From an uncultured marine group I thaumarchaeote (GTDB taxonomy: Archaea; Thermoproteota; Nitrososphaeria; Nitrososphaerales; Nitrosopumilaceae), in contig CACLIK010000007.1 of the NCBI GenBank assembly GCA_902606965.1, positions 1 to 37,919 of the forward strand: a DNA stretch of 37,919 nucleotides. The letters are read 5' to 3'. Position 1 is the stretch's first letter. Every line of letters starts with the position of its first letter. Below the pieces are notes generated by a model. That model saw only the letters and a list, made by a program, of their open reading frames with translations, made no database searches and was not told where the DNA came from. Made by a program: the position numbers and the translations under genes. Positions 14,602-22,087 of the stretch are shown here, one piece after another.

Positions 14602-15653
14602 ACAAAGCACTGATCTTTTTCTCATTAATTTTGGCTGTTAGTATATGCCTTGTTACTACACCGAATACTGCGCATGCAGATACCCAACTTGATATCCTAA
14701 TCAAAATAACTCAAAACACACAAGGACATATCAAACAAGACATTGACAAAATGAACAATGTTACACAAGAAATTTATGATTTCTATGATAGTGGTACAAA
14801 GCAAATATCTCTGCTAATTCAAGCTGTAGAAAATGGAGATGATGTATCAGCAAAGCAACACTTTGTTGATGCCATGATTGCTTTCAAGCAGACCAGTTTA
14901 GCAATTTCTGAAAACCAACCACAGGTGGTAATTTTAGATCATAGCCAAATAATCAAGAAATACGAAGTCAATATTCAAAAATTAAAGATGGTATCAGGCA
15001 AACTAGGTACGGATGTTGATTTTGAAAAGATAGATCATTTACTTGCTTTGGCCAAGGCAAATAACGCTCAAGGCAAATTACAACAGGCTAAAGATGTTCT
15101 TAATGAAGTTGCATCTGAAGGTAAAGAAATTCAGAGATTGCTATATGAAATTAGTGAACAGAACAAAATTCTCAAGGCCAAGCAATTTGTACAAAGACAT
15201 GCTGAGAGAATTAACAGTCTAATACTACAAGCTAAGACATTTGGCTTGGATAAAACCGCTGATGACTTACAGCAGTCTAGAGTTCAACTTTTACAAGCAA
15301 ATACCACTAGCCAAATAAAACAGCAATTCAAAATTATCATTATCCACCAACAAAAGGTTCAACAGGTAAAAGAAATCAATCAGGCTGAGCTTCTGAGATT
15401 ACAATCATTGCTTTCTCCACTTGAAAGGGAAGCGGAAAGACTATCTAATGATCTACAGGGAAATAACGCAGCGGCAAATCTACTCAACAAGGCTTTCAAT
15501 CTTATCGAGCAGACCAAGCAGGATATACAGGATTTGGAATACATTTCTGGTAAAATAGATGCCAAAAATCTTGACTTAACAATTGGGAAAAATATCCAAA
15601 CAATCAAAGACCTACTTATGAAGGTTGAAAAATTAATTTACGCTTCATCATAA
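14598..15653 (+). CDS. Exported alpha-helical coiled-coil protein
   Basis: This protein of 351 residues has a classical signal peptide at 1-27, ending at TAHA before DTQL. The mature protein is almost wholly helical, with glutamine-, lysine- and leucine-rich heptad-like stretches, for instance ISEQNKILKAKQFVQRHAE, and no cysteine. There is no second membrane helix, so it is secreted or periplasm-like, possibly bound to the cell surface. No family is recognised. The ATGA overlap with the preceding regulator implies translational coupling. It may be the ligand, partner or sensor accessory of that regulator, which is inference. Confidence 0.72.
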   Translation: MNKALIFFSLILAVSICLVTTPNTAHADTQLDILIKITQNTQGHIKQDIDKMNNVTQEIYDFYDSGTKQISLLIQAVENGDDVSAKQHFVDAMIAFKQTSLAISENQPQVVILDHSQIIKKYEVNIQKLKMVSGKLGTDVDFEKIDHLLALAKANNAQGKLQQAKDVLNEVASEGKEIQRLLYEISEQNKILKAKQFVQRHAERINSLILQAKTFGLDKTADDLQQSRVQLLQANTTSQIKQQFKIIIIHQQKVQQVKEINQAELLRLQSLLSPLEREAERLSNDLQGNNAAANLLNKAFNLIEQTKQDIQDLEYISGKIDAKNLDLTIGKNIQTIKDLLMKVEKLIYASS

Positions 15654-15686
15654 ACTTCATATACAATTTTATGAACAATTCAAAGC

Positions 15687-15881
15687 ATGGCGTCTAAACA
15701 AATTACTGTTGGAATTGGAATTCCAATGATTGTAACGGGTTTTTTAATTGCAATCTTTTGGGCGCCACTAGTTGGAGATGTTAAAGAAACAGTTGAATTT
15801 ATTGGAAGCTTAATTGGTATTATAGGCGTTATATTGTTCATAGCCGGATTGTTTTACACTAAACAACCAGTAGCTGCATGA
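15687..15881 (+). CDS. Small two-helix membrane protein
   Basis: This protein of 64 residues has helices at about 7-28 and 37-57, joined by a short acidic loop (GDVKETVEF). It resembles the many small hydrophobic proteins of unknown role in this lineage. The ATG is 33 nt after the preceding gene and 3 nt before the next start, so it probably lies in one unit with queE. No functional motif is visible. Confidence 0.62.
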   Translation: MASKQITVGIGIPMIVTGFLIAIFWAPLVGDVKETVEFIGSLIGIIGVILFIAGLFYTKQPVAA

Positions 15882-15884
15882 AGT

Positions 15885-16598
15885 TTGAACGCTAGAATTT
15901 TTGAAATTTTTACCTCCATTGAGGGAGAAGGAATACTTTATGGAACTAAGACACTATTTGTTAGGTTTGCAGGATGCCCTTACTCATGTTTTTATTGTGA
16001 TACGTTGGATGCCCTTCCATTAGATTCTGGTAAGGAGTACTCGATTACCGAGGCCTGTAATCTTATAGACAGCAATCTGCAAGACAACACTTTCAAGGTA
16101 AACTTTACTGGAGGCGAACCACTCATTCAACACGAGGCTGTCAGTGAACTTGCAAAACATGTTAAGGCACGAGGTCTTCCGACGTATTTAGAATCTGCAT
16201 GTTTTGATTCAAAAAAATTTTTGTATGTTTTGCCATCAATTGATTTTGTTAAAATTGAGTTCAAAACAATAGAATCGGAGTTTATTGATGAAAAGCATTA
16301 TCCCGAGTTGCTTAGAAACACATTAGAATGCCTTCAGGCAGCGGTAGAGGCTAAAAAAACGACCTACATCAAGATAGTTGTGAGCTCAAAAACCGAACCA
16401 GAATCATTTAAGGAAATTTTAGAACAAATATTCAAAATTATTTCCAAGGAAAATATTTCTGGGTTCATAATTCAACCCACTACCAGCCTTTCTGAACCAA
16501 CCTTGGAGCAATTATTGGAGTTCTATGATCTTGTTTATCCATACTATGATGAAGTTAGAGTAGTACCACAATTGCATAAAGTAATCTCAGCACCATAA
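15885..16598 (+). CDS. queE: 7-carboxy-7-deazaguanine synthase QueE
   Basis: This radical SAM enzyme of 237 residues converts 6-carboxytetrahydropterin to 7-carboxy-7-deazaguanine in preQ0 and archaeosine synthesis. The cluster motif C31-PYS-C35-FY-C38 has CX3CX2C spacing, preceded by the typical TSIEGEG and FVRFAGCPYSC. FTGGEPL is the SAM-binding glycine motif. The C-terminus (GFIIQPTT, VVPQLHKV) matches the family. Translation starts at TTG 15885. folE and queC nearby support the pathway. No queD is visible in the window. Confidence 0.92.
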   Translation: MNARIFEIFTSIEGEGILYGTKTLFVRFAGCPYSCFYCDTLDALPLDSGKEYSITEACNLIDSNLQDNTFKVNFTGGEPLIQHEAVSELAKHVKARGLPTYLESACFDSKKFLYVLPSIDFVKIEFKTIESEFIDEKHYPELLRNTLECLQAAVEAKKTTYIKIVVSSKTEPESFKEILEQIFKIISKENISGFIIQPTTSLSEPTLEQLLEFYDLVYPYYDEVRVVPQLHKVISAP

Positions 16599-16675
16599 TT
16601 CCTAAAATATCACATACTAGCGTAGATTATACCAGATGGCATAAATAGCGCTTTATTTTCTCAATTTGTATTATC

Positions 16676-17242
16676 ATGGATGAGGAAAGGATCAAGAAAC
16701 TAGTTAGAGAGTTACTCATAGAAATAGGCGAGGACCCAACTAGGGAAGGGTTAGCTAAAACACCACAACGTATAGCGGATGCATATAGAGAGATTTTCAG
16801 CGGATATGATTCTAATTCTGAATTATCTGTGCAATTTTCAGAGGACTCCGAGGTCGTAGTAGTAAGAGACATCCAATTCTATTCAATGTGTGAGCATCAT
16901 ATGCTACCATTCTTTGGGAAAATTCAACTAGCATACTCTCCAAATGGAAGGGTTTTTGGAATTTCCAAATTGGTAAGATTGGTTGAAAAATATTCTCGAA
17001 GGTTACAAATTCAAGAAAGAATGACAAAAAACATAGCTGATGAATTGTATTCTCATGGAGTAAAGGGAGTTGCTGTAATAACAGAAGCTGAACACCTATG
17101 CATGAAGATGAGGGGCGTAAAAAATAACGCATCTGTGTCTGCTGCCGCATTTAGAGGAATTTATGAGAAAAAGGAAGAAAAAGAAAACATAGTCAATATC
17201 ATCAGAAGACCATCAAAAACATTTTTCACACAAAATTCCTGA
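16676..17242 (+). CDS. folE: GTP cyclohydrolase I
   Basis: This protein of 188 residues is a type IA GTP cyclohydrolase that forms 7,8-dihydroneopterin triphosphate. The zinc ligands C72, H75 and C142 lie in SMCEHHMLPF and HLCMKMRGV. EDPTREGLAKTPQRIA near the N-terminus and GISKLVRLVEKYSRRLQIQE are family signatures. Here, flanked by queE and queC, it most likely feeds preQ0 and archaeosine; a folate-like pterin role is also possible. AT-rich TATA-like sequence lies 20-35 nt upstream of the ATG. Confidence 0.93.
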   Translation: MDEERIKKLVRELLIEIGEDPTREGLAKTPQRIADAYREIFSGYDSNSELSVQFSEDSEVVVVRDIQFYSMCEHHMLPFFGKIQLAYSPNGRVFGISKLVRLVEKYSRRLQIQERMTKNIADELYSHGVKGVAVITEAEHLCMKMRGVKNNASVSAAAFRGIYEKKEEKENIVNIIRRPSKTFFTQNS

Positions 17243-17274
17243 AAAGATAAATAATCAATAGTTAGATTCGACTT

Positions 17275-17601
17275 GTGGTAGGACGAGATAATGCCCATAT
17301 TCCAAAGGAATCTTGGCCAAGTTTTACATGGTATCTTATAGAATTCGCTATAGTGTTTGCGGTAGCAAATCTAATCGCATTTCAAGTAATACCAATGGTT
17401 GACGAAATGGTCGGTCAGAAGAACCTTTTGTATTGTGAGCAGGTATCATGGCTGTCTAAATGTGCGCCTACTGAGGAAGCGGTATCTGATACAGGACTAC
17501 TAAATTGGGTATACTGGAGTATTGTAGGCGGCGTGTTTATTGGATGGTATATAATCATTAGAGGATTAATTATCAAAAAACCAATTCTAGGAAATCGATG
17601 A
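17275..17601 (+). CDS. Small membrane protein in the preQ0 cluster
   Basis: A GTG start gives 108 residues. Helices lie at about 18-40 and 77-97. Between them is an external loop with two cysteines (C54, C63) that could pair as a disulfide, and a tryptophan (VSWLSKC). The C-terminus is basic (KKPILGNR). Its stop abuts the convergent queC stop. I recognise no family. Its position between folE and queC may be coincidental, though a role in precursor transport is conceivable. Confidence 0.6.
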   Translation: MVGRDNAHIPKESWPSFTWYLIEFAIVFAVANLIAFQVIPMVDEMVGQKNLLYCEQVSWLSKCAPTEEAVSDTGLLNWVYWSIVGGVFIGWYIIIRGLIIKKPILGNR

Positions 17602-18276
17602 CTATCTAAGATATCTTGTTTTATCTTTAATATTTGCTTCAACAAACGCAGATTTGCGGTTATTACAAGATTCACATTTACCACACTGTACCTTCCCATT
17701 TTTGTAACAACTCCAAGTGTTGAAAATTTTATCACCCAAAATATCATAGCCTTTTTTTAACAACTGTTTCTTTGATAATTTTGCTCTGTACGGTGACCAG
17801 ATTTGTATACTTTTTCGAATTCCTGACTTGATACCATCTATCTCTCCCTGATTAAATGAAGACTCAATTTTTTGTGAAAATGTTGGTCTACAATCTGGAT
17901 AGTTTTTGTCGCCTGTATGAGCACCATACGCAACTAAAGAAGCATTTATTGAAAAAGCCCAAGCAGTTGCAATAGATAAGAAAATCCCGTTTCTGATAGG
18001 CACAACAATTGAATAATTGAATTTACCAGGAACTTTTTTCTTCTGACTTGTAAGTGCATTCGTATTCCCATACAATTTCTTCATGAAACTAATGTCTACA
18101 ATCTTATGCTCTTTTAATCCAAGTATTTTTGCGAAGGATTTTGCCTTTCTTATTTCCTGATTTGCTTTTTGGCCGTACAGAAAAGAAATTCCATACAATT
18201 CGTATTTTTGCTTCAAATATGCGCATGTACTGATAGAATCAATTCCACCGCTGAAAACCACTACTGCTTTTTTCAT
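17602..18276 (-). CDS. queC: 7-cyano-7-deazaguanine synthase QueC
   Basis: This protein of 224 residues converts 7-carboxy-7-deazaguanine, ATP and ammonia to preQ0. The PP-loop FSGGIDS is at 8-14 (KKAVVVFSGGIDS). The zinc site near the C-terminus has four cysteines in TWSCYKNG and QCGKCESC. I use the ATG at 18276: an upstream in-frame ATG at 18327 would add 17 residues inside the preceding thrB gene, which ends at 18278. The one-base gap suggests cotranscription with thrB. Together with queE and folE it supports archaeosine synthesis. Confidence 0.93.
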   Translation of the reverse strand: MKKAVVVFSGGIDSISTCAYLKQKYELYGISFLYGQKANQEIRKAKSFAKILGLKEHKIVDISFMKKLYGNTNALTSQKKKVPGKFNYSIVVPIRNGIFLSIATAWAFSINASLVAYGAHTGDKNYPDCRPTFSQKIESSFNQGEIDGIKSGIRKSIQIWSPYRAKLSKKQLLKKGYDILGDKIFNTWSCYKNGKVQCGKCESCNNRKSAFVEANIKDKTRYLR

Positions 18277-18277
18277 T

Positions 18278-19201
18278 TCAAACCCTAATCTTAGGACCCA
18301 TACTAGGTTTACAGATAATTGTATCACAATCTATCTTTGCAGAACTAAACCCCTTCTCCATGGATTTTGCAATCTTCTTTACATTTTGAGATTTTTTACA
18401 GAATGCAATCACGGATGGACCAGCACCACTAATTGTAACACCTAAAGCTCCTGCACTAAGTGCGTTGTTCTTTACCTTTGGAAAACCCGGAATCAAGTGT
18501 TTCCTAGCTGGTTCGACAATTACATCCTGAATAGATCTACCAATGAGATCCGAGTCTTTGAGCAAAAATCCAGAAACAATGTTAGCAGCATTTGAGAGAT
18601 TTTCTGTTAAATCTGATAATTTAACTGTCTTTGGAATTACAGCTCTTGAAACCTTCGTCTTTTTCTTTGGTACCTTTAATTTTGGAATTGCTACACATAA
18701 AACCAAGTCTTTTGGTGGTTCTAACCTAATAACTTCGAATGGTTTTGTTTTAACTACTATAAACCCACCCAGTAATGATGCAGCTACATTGTCATAATGA
18801 ATAGTTCCGGCACTTGCTTTTTCTCCTATTCCGGCACATTTGACTAGTGTTTTGTTATCTAATTTTAGATTAAACAATCTATTACATGCCAGTGCTGCGG
18901 CTGCAGCAGACGCTGCACTGCTTCCCATTCCAAATCCAGCTGGGACTCCTTTCTTAATTCTAATCTCGATCCCAGATTTTATCTTGAATTTTTGTTTCAT
19001 TGATTTGACAACTAGTCCAGCTGTGTTTTGTTGTGGATCTTTAGGTACATCATCTGCAGTTAGTATTCTAACGCCAAGCCATGGTTTTTTTACAAGTGTT
19101 ATTTCATCATGAAATGCATCTAGTGCTAGACCAAATACATCAAAGCCGGGACCCAAATTCGCTGTTGACGATGGAGCCCGTACCTTAACACTTGTCATCA
19201 T
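18278..19201 (-). CDS. thrB: Homoserine kinase
   Basis: This GHMP kinase of 307 residues phosphorylates homoserine in threonine synthesis. The N-terminal VRAPSSTANLGPGFDVFG is the ThrB signature. The ATP-binding motif PAGFGMGSSAAS is at 87-98. The third GHMP motif is LGVTISGAGPSVIAF near the C-terminus. Two methionines open the frame, at 19201 and 19198. It is divergent from the UPF0104-like membrane protein, with TATA-like sequence in the 72-bp gap. Confidence 0.92.
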   Translation of the reverse strand: MMTSVKVRAPSSTANLGPGFDVFGLALDAFHDEITLVKKPWLGVRILTADDVPKDPQQNTAGLVVKSMKQKFKIKSGIEIRIKKGVPAGFGMGSSAASAAAAALACNRLFNLKLDNKTLVKCAGIGEKASAGTIHYDNVAASLLGGFIVVKTKPFEVIRLEPPKDLVLCVAIPKLKVPKKKTKVSRAVIPKTVKLSDLTENLSNAANIVSGFLLKDSDLIGRSIQDVIVEPARKHLIPGFPKVKNNALSAGALGVTISGAGPSVIAFCKKSQNVKKIAKSMEKGFSSAKIDCDTIICKPSMGPKIRV

Positions 19202-19273
19202 TAGCCATCAACCTCATTCGTCAGAATATCTTCTTGGCTTGGCTTATATTTGAATGCATGAAAAATTCTTCGA

Positions 19274-20371
19274 ATGAACTGGCGAATTGCAGTTATTCCT
19301 GCAACCATGATTCCCATCATTATAATTATTATTCAATTTGATATAAAATTAGAAGATGTCCTTGCTATAGGCGCATTACCATTCATTGGAGCTGCATTAG
19401 CTATGATGACAAAACTAGGACTCCAAGGATTGAAACTCAGCTACATAGCAAGAACATTCCTTGGTCCATTTGATGCCATTAAGAATTTAGTAGCAATGAG
19501 GATTGGAAGTGAGTTCATTAAATTTACGACACCAATGTTTGTTGGTGCAGAGTTTGCCGTGATTTATTATTTGACTAAAAAACGAATTTCACCGGCAAAG
19601 GCGTCATGGGTCGCAATAGTTGATATTGTTACAGAAGTTCTTGCAGGAGGTGTGTTATCTATTCTTGCTGGAATTTTTGCATTACTAAGTGGCGCTTATG
19701 TTGTAGCTACTATAGTTTTAGGAACTAGTATTGTAGTAACTGCGATTTGGGTCGTATTGTTTTTTGTTTCATCAAAACACACGTTTCAGGTACCAAAAGT
19801 TATTGCTGTGTTAATGACAAAATTTGGAAAGGATCGTGGTGAGAAATCTCTACATCAAACTAATGAATGGTTAGAAGAGGTATGTACACTAAGTAGAGAA
19901 AACTTGGGTTCAGCTAAAACAAAAAAAGTTTTTGTCGTTGGTTTCCTAATAGCGTTGGCTGCATGGATATTCTATGGAATTTCATTTTTGATAATAGCAA
20001 ACAGTGTTGGATTCAACATAGAAGTTTTTGAATCCATAATGGCTGTTATGGGTGCGAATGCAATAGGAAACTTGCCTATTACTGTAGGCGGTTCTGGTTT
20101 GGCAGAATTTGGAATTATAGCATACATCAACAACTTGGATCCTTTCAATTTAGTAATTCCAGAAGAAGGACTTGAATGGAATGCAGTAATAGGCTGGAGA
20201 ATCGCTACATATTATGTTCCAATTGTAGTAACTTGGATTCTGCTAGTTAAGCTGGCTTTAGGCAAATATACGAGACCAGAAACTGCTCAAAACGAATGCC
20301 CCGTTTGTGGCAAATTACTAAGCGATACTGAATTTGCTAGTCATTTGGAAAAGAACCATCCATCTGAATAG
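19274..20371 (+). CDS. UPF0104/LPG-synthase-like membrane protein with C2H2-like tail
   Basis: This protein of 365 residues has about eight hydrophobic helices and the GANAIGNLPITVGGSGLAE segment near 255-275. That glycine/proline loop is typical of the lysylphosphatidylglycerol-synthase transmembrane/UPF0104 family, often linked to lipid or polyprenyl transport. The C-terminus adds a short cytoplasmic C-x2-C-x11-H-x4-H motif (C342, C345, H357, H362), with a classic zinc-finger look. The combination is unusual. A TATA-like CTTATATTT lies about 28 nt upstream of the ATG, so the transcript is probably leaderless. Confidence 0.78.
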   Translation: MNWRIAVIPATMIPIIIIIIQFDIKLEDVLAIGALPFIGAALAMMTKLGLQGLKLSYIARTFLGPFDAIKNLVAMRIGSEFIKFTTPMFVGAEFAVIYYLTKKRISPAKASWVAIVDIVTEVLAGGVLSILAGIFALLSGAYVVATIVLGTSIVVTAIWVVLFFVSSKHTFQVPKVIAVLMTKFGKDRGEKSLHQTNEWLEEVCTLSRENLGSAKTKKVFVVGFLIALAAWIFYGISFLIIANSVGFNIEVFESIMAVMGANAIGNLPITVGGSGLAEFGIIAYINNLDPFNLVIPEEGLEWNAVIGWRIATYYVPIVVTWILLVKLALGKYTRPETAQNECPVCGKLLSDTEFASHLEKNHPSE

Positions 20372-20376
20372 AAAGT

Positions 20377-20386
20377 ACTTATTTTT
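20377..20386 (+). promoter_or_regulatory. Probable TATA box of the SDR gene
   Basis: ACTTATTTTT is centred about 24 nt upstream of the ATG at 20405, immediately after the stop of the preceding gene. The spacing fits a leaderless transcript. Confidence 0.35.
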
Positions 20387-20404
20387 CTATGATAATTTTA
20401 AACT

Positions 20405-21217
20405 ATGAATTTCAAGAATAAAGTAGTTGTAATAACGGGCGCCTCTAGCGGAATTGGTAAGGCATCAGCCATCAAGTTTGCCAAAAAAAATGCTAAGGTT
20501 GTTTTGGTAGCAAGAAGAAAGGAAAAATTACTCCAAGTAGAGAAAGAAATTTCACAATATGCAGACTCTACTCTAGTTTGTCAGTGTGATGTTTCTAACA
20601 AATCACAGGTTAAGGAGATGTCGGATACAGTACTAGATACATTTGGTCGAATTGATGTTTTAGTAAATAATGCTGGATTCGTAATTTATGGTAAAGTTTC
20701 AGAGCTTACAATCGAAGAAATAGAGTCACAGATGGAGACAAACTACTTTGGTATGATCTACTGCACAAAAAACTTTCTTCCGTATATGATTGAACAAGGT
20801 GAAGGACATATCGTAAATGTTGCATCAGTAGGAGCTAGTTTAGGAGTTCCGGGTATTGCTTCATACTGTGCAACGAAATTTGCCATGTTGGGATTTTCAG
20901 AGGGATTAAAACATGAGCTTTCTGGAACAGGGGTAGATCTAACCGTGGTTAGCCCAATAATGGTGGACACTCCTTTATTTGATCATCCATCTTTTGAAAA
21001 TTTTTCAAGACGCTCTACAATAGCTATCTTAAGTCCAGAAAAAGTAGCAAATGCTGTTCTCAAGGCTGTAAAATCATCAAAACTGGAAATTGTTGTTCCT
21101 CCAGTTGCCAGAGCTGGAATATGGGCAAAACAAAATTTTCCATTTTTAATAAATCCCATTATAGGTAACGCGTTTAGAAAACAACTGTCAAAAAGAAGTT
21201 CTAAAAAACAATCTTAA
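20405..21217 (+). CDS. Short-chain dehydrogenase/reductase (SDR)
   Basis: This Rossmann-fold oxidoreductase of 270 residues has the classical SDR motifs. These are TGASSGIG at 11-18 for cofactor binding, the NNAG motif at 88-91, and the catalytic serine S141 with Y154 and K158 in SYCATKFA. Arginines after the second strand (VARRKEK) favour NADP(H). The C-terminal 60 residues are basic and may associate with membranes or close over the substrate. The substrate is unknown. It shares a 4-bp stop overlap with the convergent gene at 21214. Confidence 0.88.
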   Translation: MNFKNKVVVITGASSGIGKASAIKFAKKNAKVVLVARRKEKLLQVEKEISQYADSTLVCQCDVSNKSQVKEMSDTVLDTFGRIDVLVNNAGFVIYGKVSELTIEEIESQMETNYFGMIYCTKNFLPYMIEQGEGHIVNVASVGASLGVPGIASYCATKFAMLGFSEGLKHELSGTGVDLTVVSPIMVDTPLFDHPSFENFSRRSTIAILSPEKVANAVLKAVKSSKLEIVVPPVARAGIWAKQNFPFLINPIIGNAFRKQLSKRSSKKQS

Positions 21218-21585
21218 GATGTTTCATGCTCATCAATTATTTTTAGCTCTTTTAATTCAAGCTTAATAATTGAATTCATCATAATTCCTTGTTCTTTCAA
21301 ATACTCTATAGTTTTCTTGCTTAATGTAGCCTTTAGTTCATCAAGCTTGAATTCACAAACTATACCTTTTTCCAAGTCACCAAGCTTAATTTTTTTTGAA
21401 ACAGAAAGTCCTTCTAAGATTGTAGCGCCAGAAACTGGTTCGTAAGTTTGAATGTCCACTTTGTTATCTTTCTCATTAACATCCAAAATATATCCAGATG
21501 CTGTCAATTCGGTTGGTTCTCCAAATTTAGGTGATTCCAATTCTTTATTGATATCCTCAGGTATATCGTTCTGTTTTTTCCCCAT
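21214..21585 (-). CDS. Unknown small protein
   Basis: This protein of 123 residues has an acidic disordered N-terminus of about 25 residues. A beta-strand-rich middle (ASGYILDVNEKDNKVDIQTY) and charged helical C-terminal parts (ATLSKKTIEYLKEQG) follow. It has no cysteines, signal or membrane helix. It lies 16 nt downstream of the zinc-ribbon gene on the same strand and is probably cotranscribed with it. I cannot assign a family. Confidence 0.6.
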   Translation of the reverse strand: MGKKQNDIPEDINKELESPKFGEPTELTASGYILDVNEKDNKVDIQTYEPVSGATILEGLSVSKKIKLGDLEKGIVCEFKLDELKATLSKKTIEYLKEQGIMMNSIIKLELKELKIIDEHETS

Positions 21586-21601
21586 TTTATCTAAATCACA
21601 T

Positions 21602-21919
21602 TTACTGTTTTTCTTTCTTGCTTTTCTGCCACCATTCTAAATAATCATATTGCTTGTCTTCCTTTGTAGATATCCTTTGGTTAAGCTTCTGACGTATATC
21701 AGATATTTGTTCTCTAGTGGCATACAGCCCACACCTCTTGCAAATGAAATGCTTTGTAGAAGGATCTAGTTTCATAGGTATTTCGATATCATTTCCAATA
21801 TCTCTATCATTGGGGATGAGGTACTCTTTGCCTTCTTCTTCTGCCTTCTCAGCTTCCAGTTGATATTGTTTTTTGAGAGCATTTTTTTCTCTTGCAACAC
21901 ATTCTGGACAATTAGGCAA
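21602..21919 (-). CDS. Small zinc-ribbon protein of unknown function
   Basis: A TTG start gives 105 residues. CPEC at 4-7 and CKRCG at about 60-64 form a split four-cysteine site. The intervening segment is a charged helix (ALKKQYQLEAEKAEEEGKEY). The C-terminal half is helical and ends in a lysine-rich tail (WWQKSKKEKQ). It could bind nucleic acid or protein partners. The AT-rich AAATTTAG on the minus strand at 21932-21940 is a candidate TATA box. No named family is recognised. Confidence 0.62.
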   Translation of the reverse strand: MPNCPECVAREKNALKKQYQLEAEKAEEEGKEYLIPNDRDIGNDIEIPMKLDPSTKHFICKRCGLYATREQISDIRQKLNQRISTKEDKQYDYLEWWQKSKKEKQ

Positions 21920-21994
21920 TGTTCACAAGACTAAATTTTTTCCATAAAAGCGTTCGCAATCTAGACTGATCGCATAGCATTTTCTAAAAAAGAT

Positions 21995-22062
21995 GCCCAG
22001 TACGTGGATTATATCTTCATCCCGTTAAGGTCAGTTCGCCCATCGAACATACCACGTACCAG
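21995..22062. other. Structured intergenic element with nested inverted repeats
   Basis: The gap 21920-22087 holds no reading frame that looks real. It contains GTACGTGG at 22000-22007 and its perfect complement CCACGTAC at 22052-22059. Nested inside is a GTTCG-5nt-CGAAC hairpin at 22034-22048. The minus strand also has ATGAAGA and CTGA strings that faintly resemble C/D-box elements, in incomplete order. It may be an RNA structure in the 3' leader or trailer of the glycosyltransferase gene, a small RNA or a protein-binding site. It does not fold as a tRNA by eye. Confidence 0.4.
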
Positions 22063-22087
22063 ACTATCAAAAATTATAATATCAAAA

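Noticed and set aside
18277-18327. Longer queC start inside thrB
   Set aside because: The extra 17 residues do not resemble the QueC N-terminus, and the ATG at 18276 directly precedes the PP-loop strand.
21995-22062. tRNA gene in the structured gap
   Set aside because: The arms do not give a cloverleaf, and there is no TTCRA T-loop with a 5-bp stem. I kept it only as an unassigned structured element.
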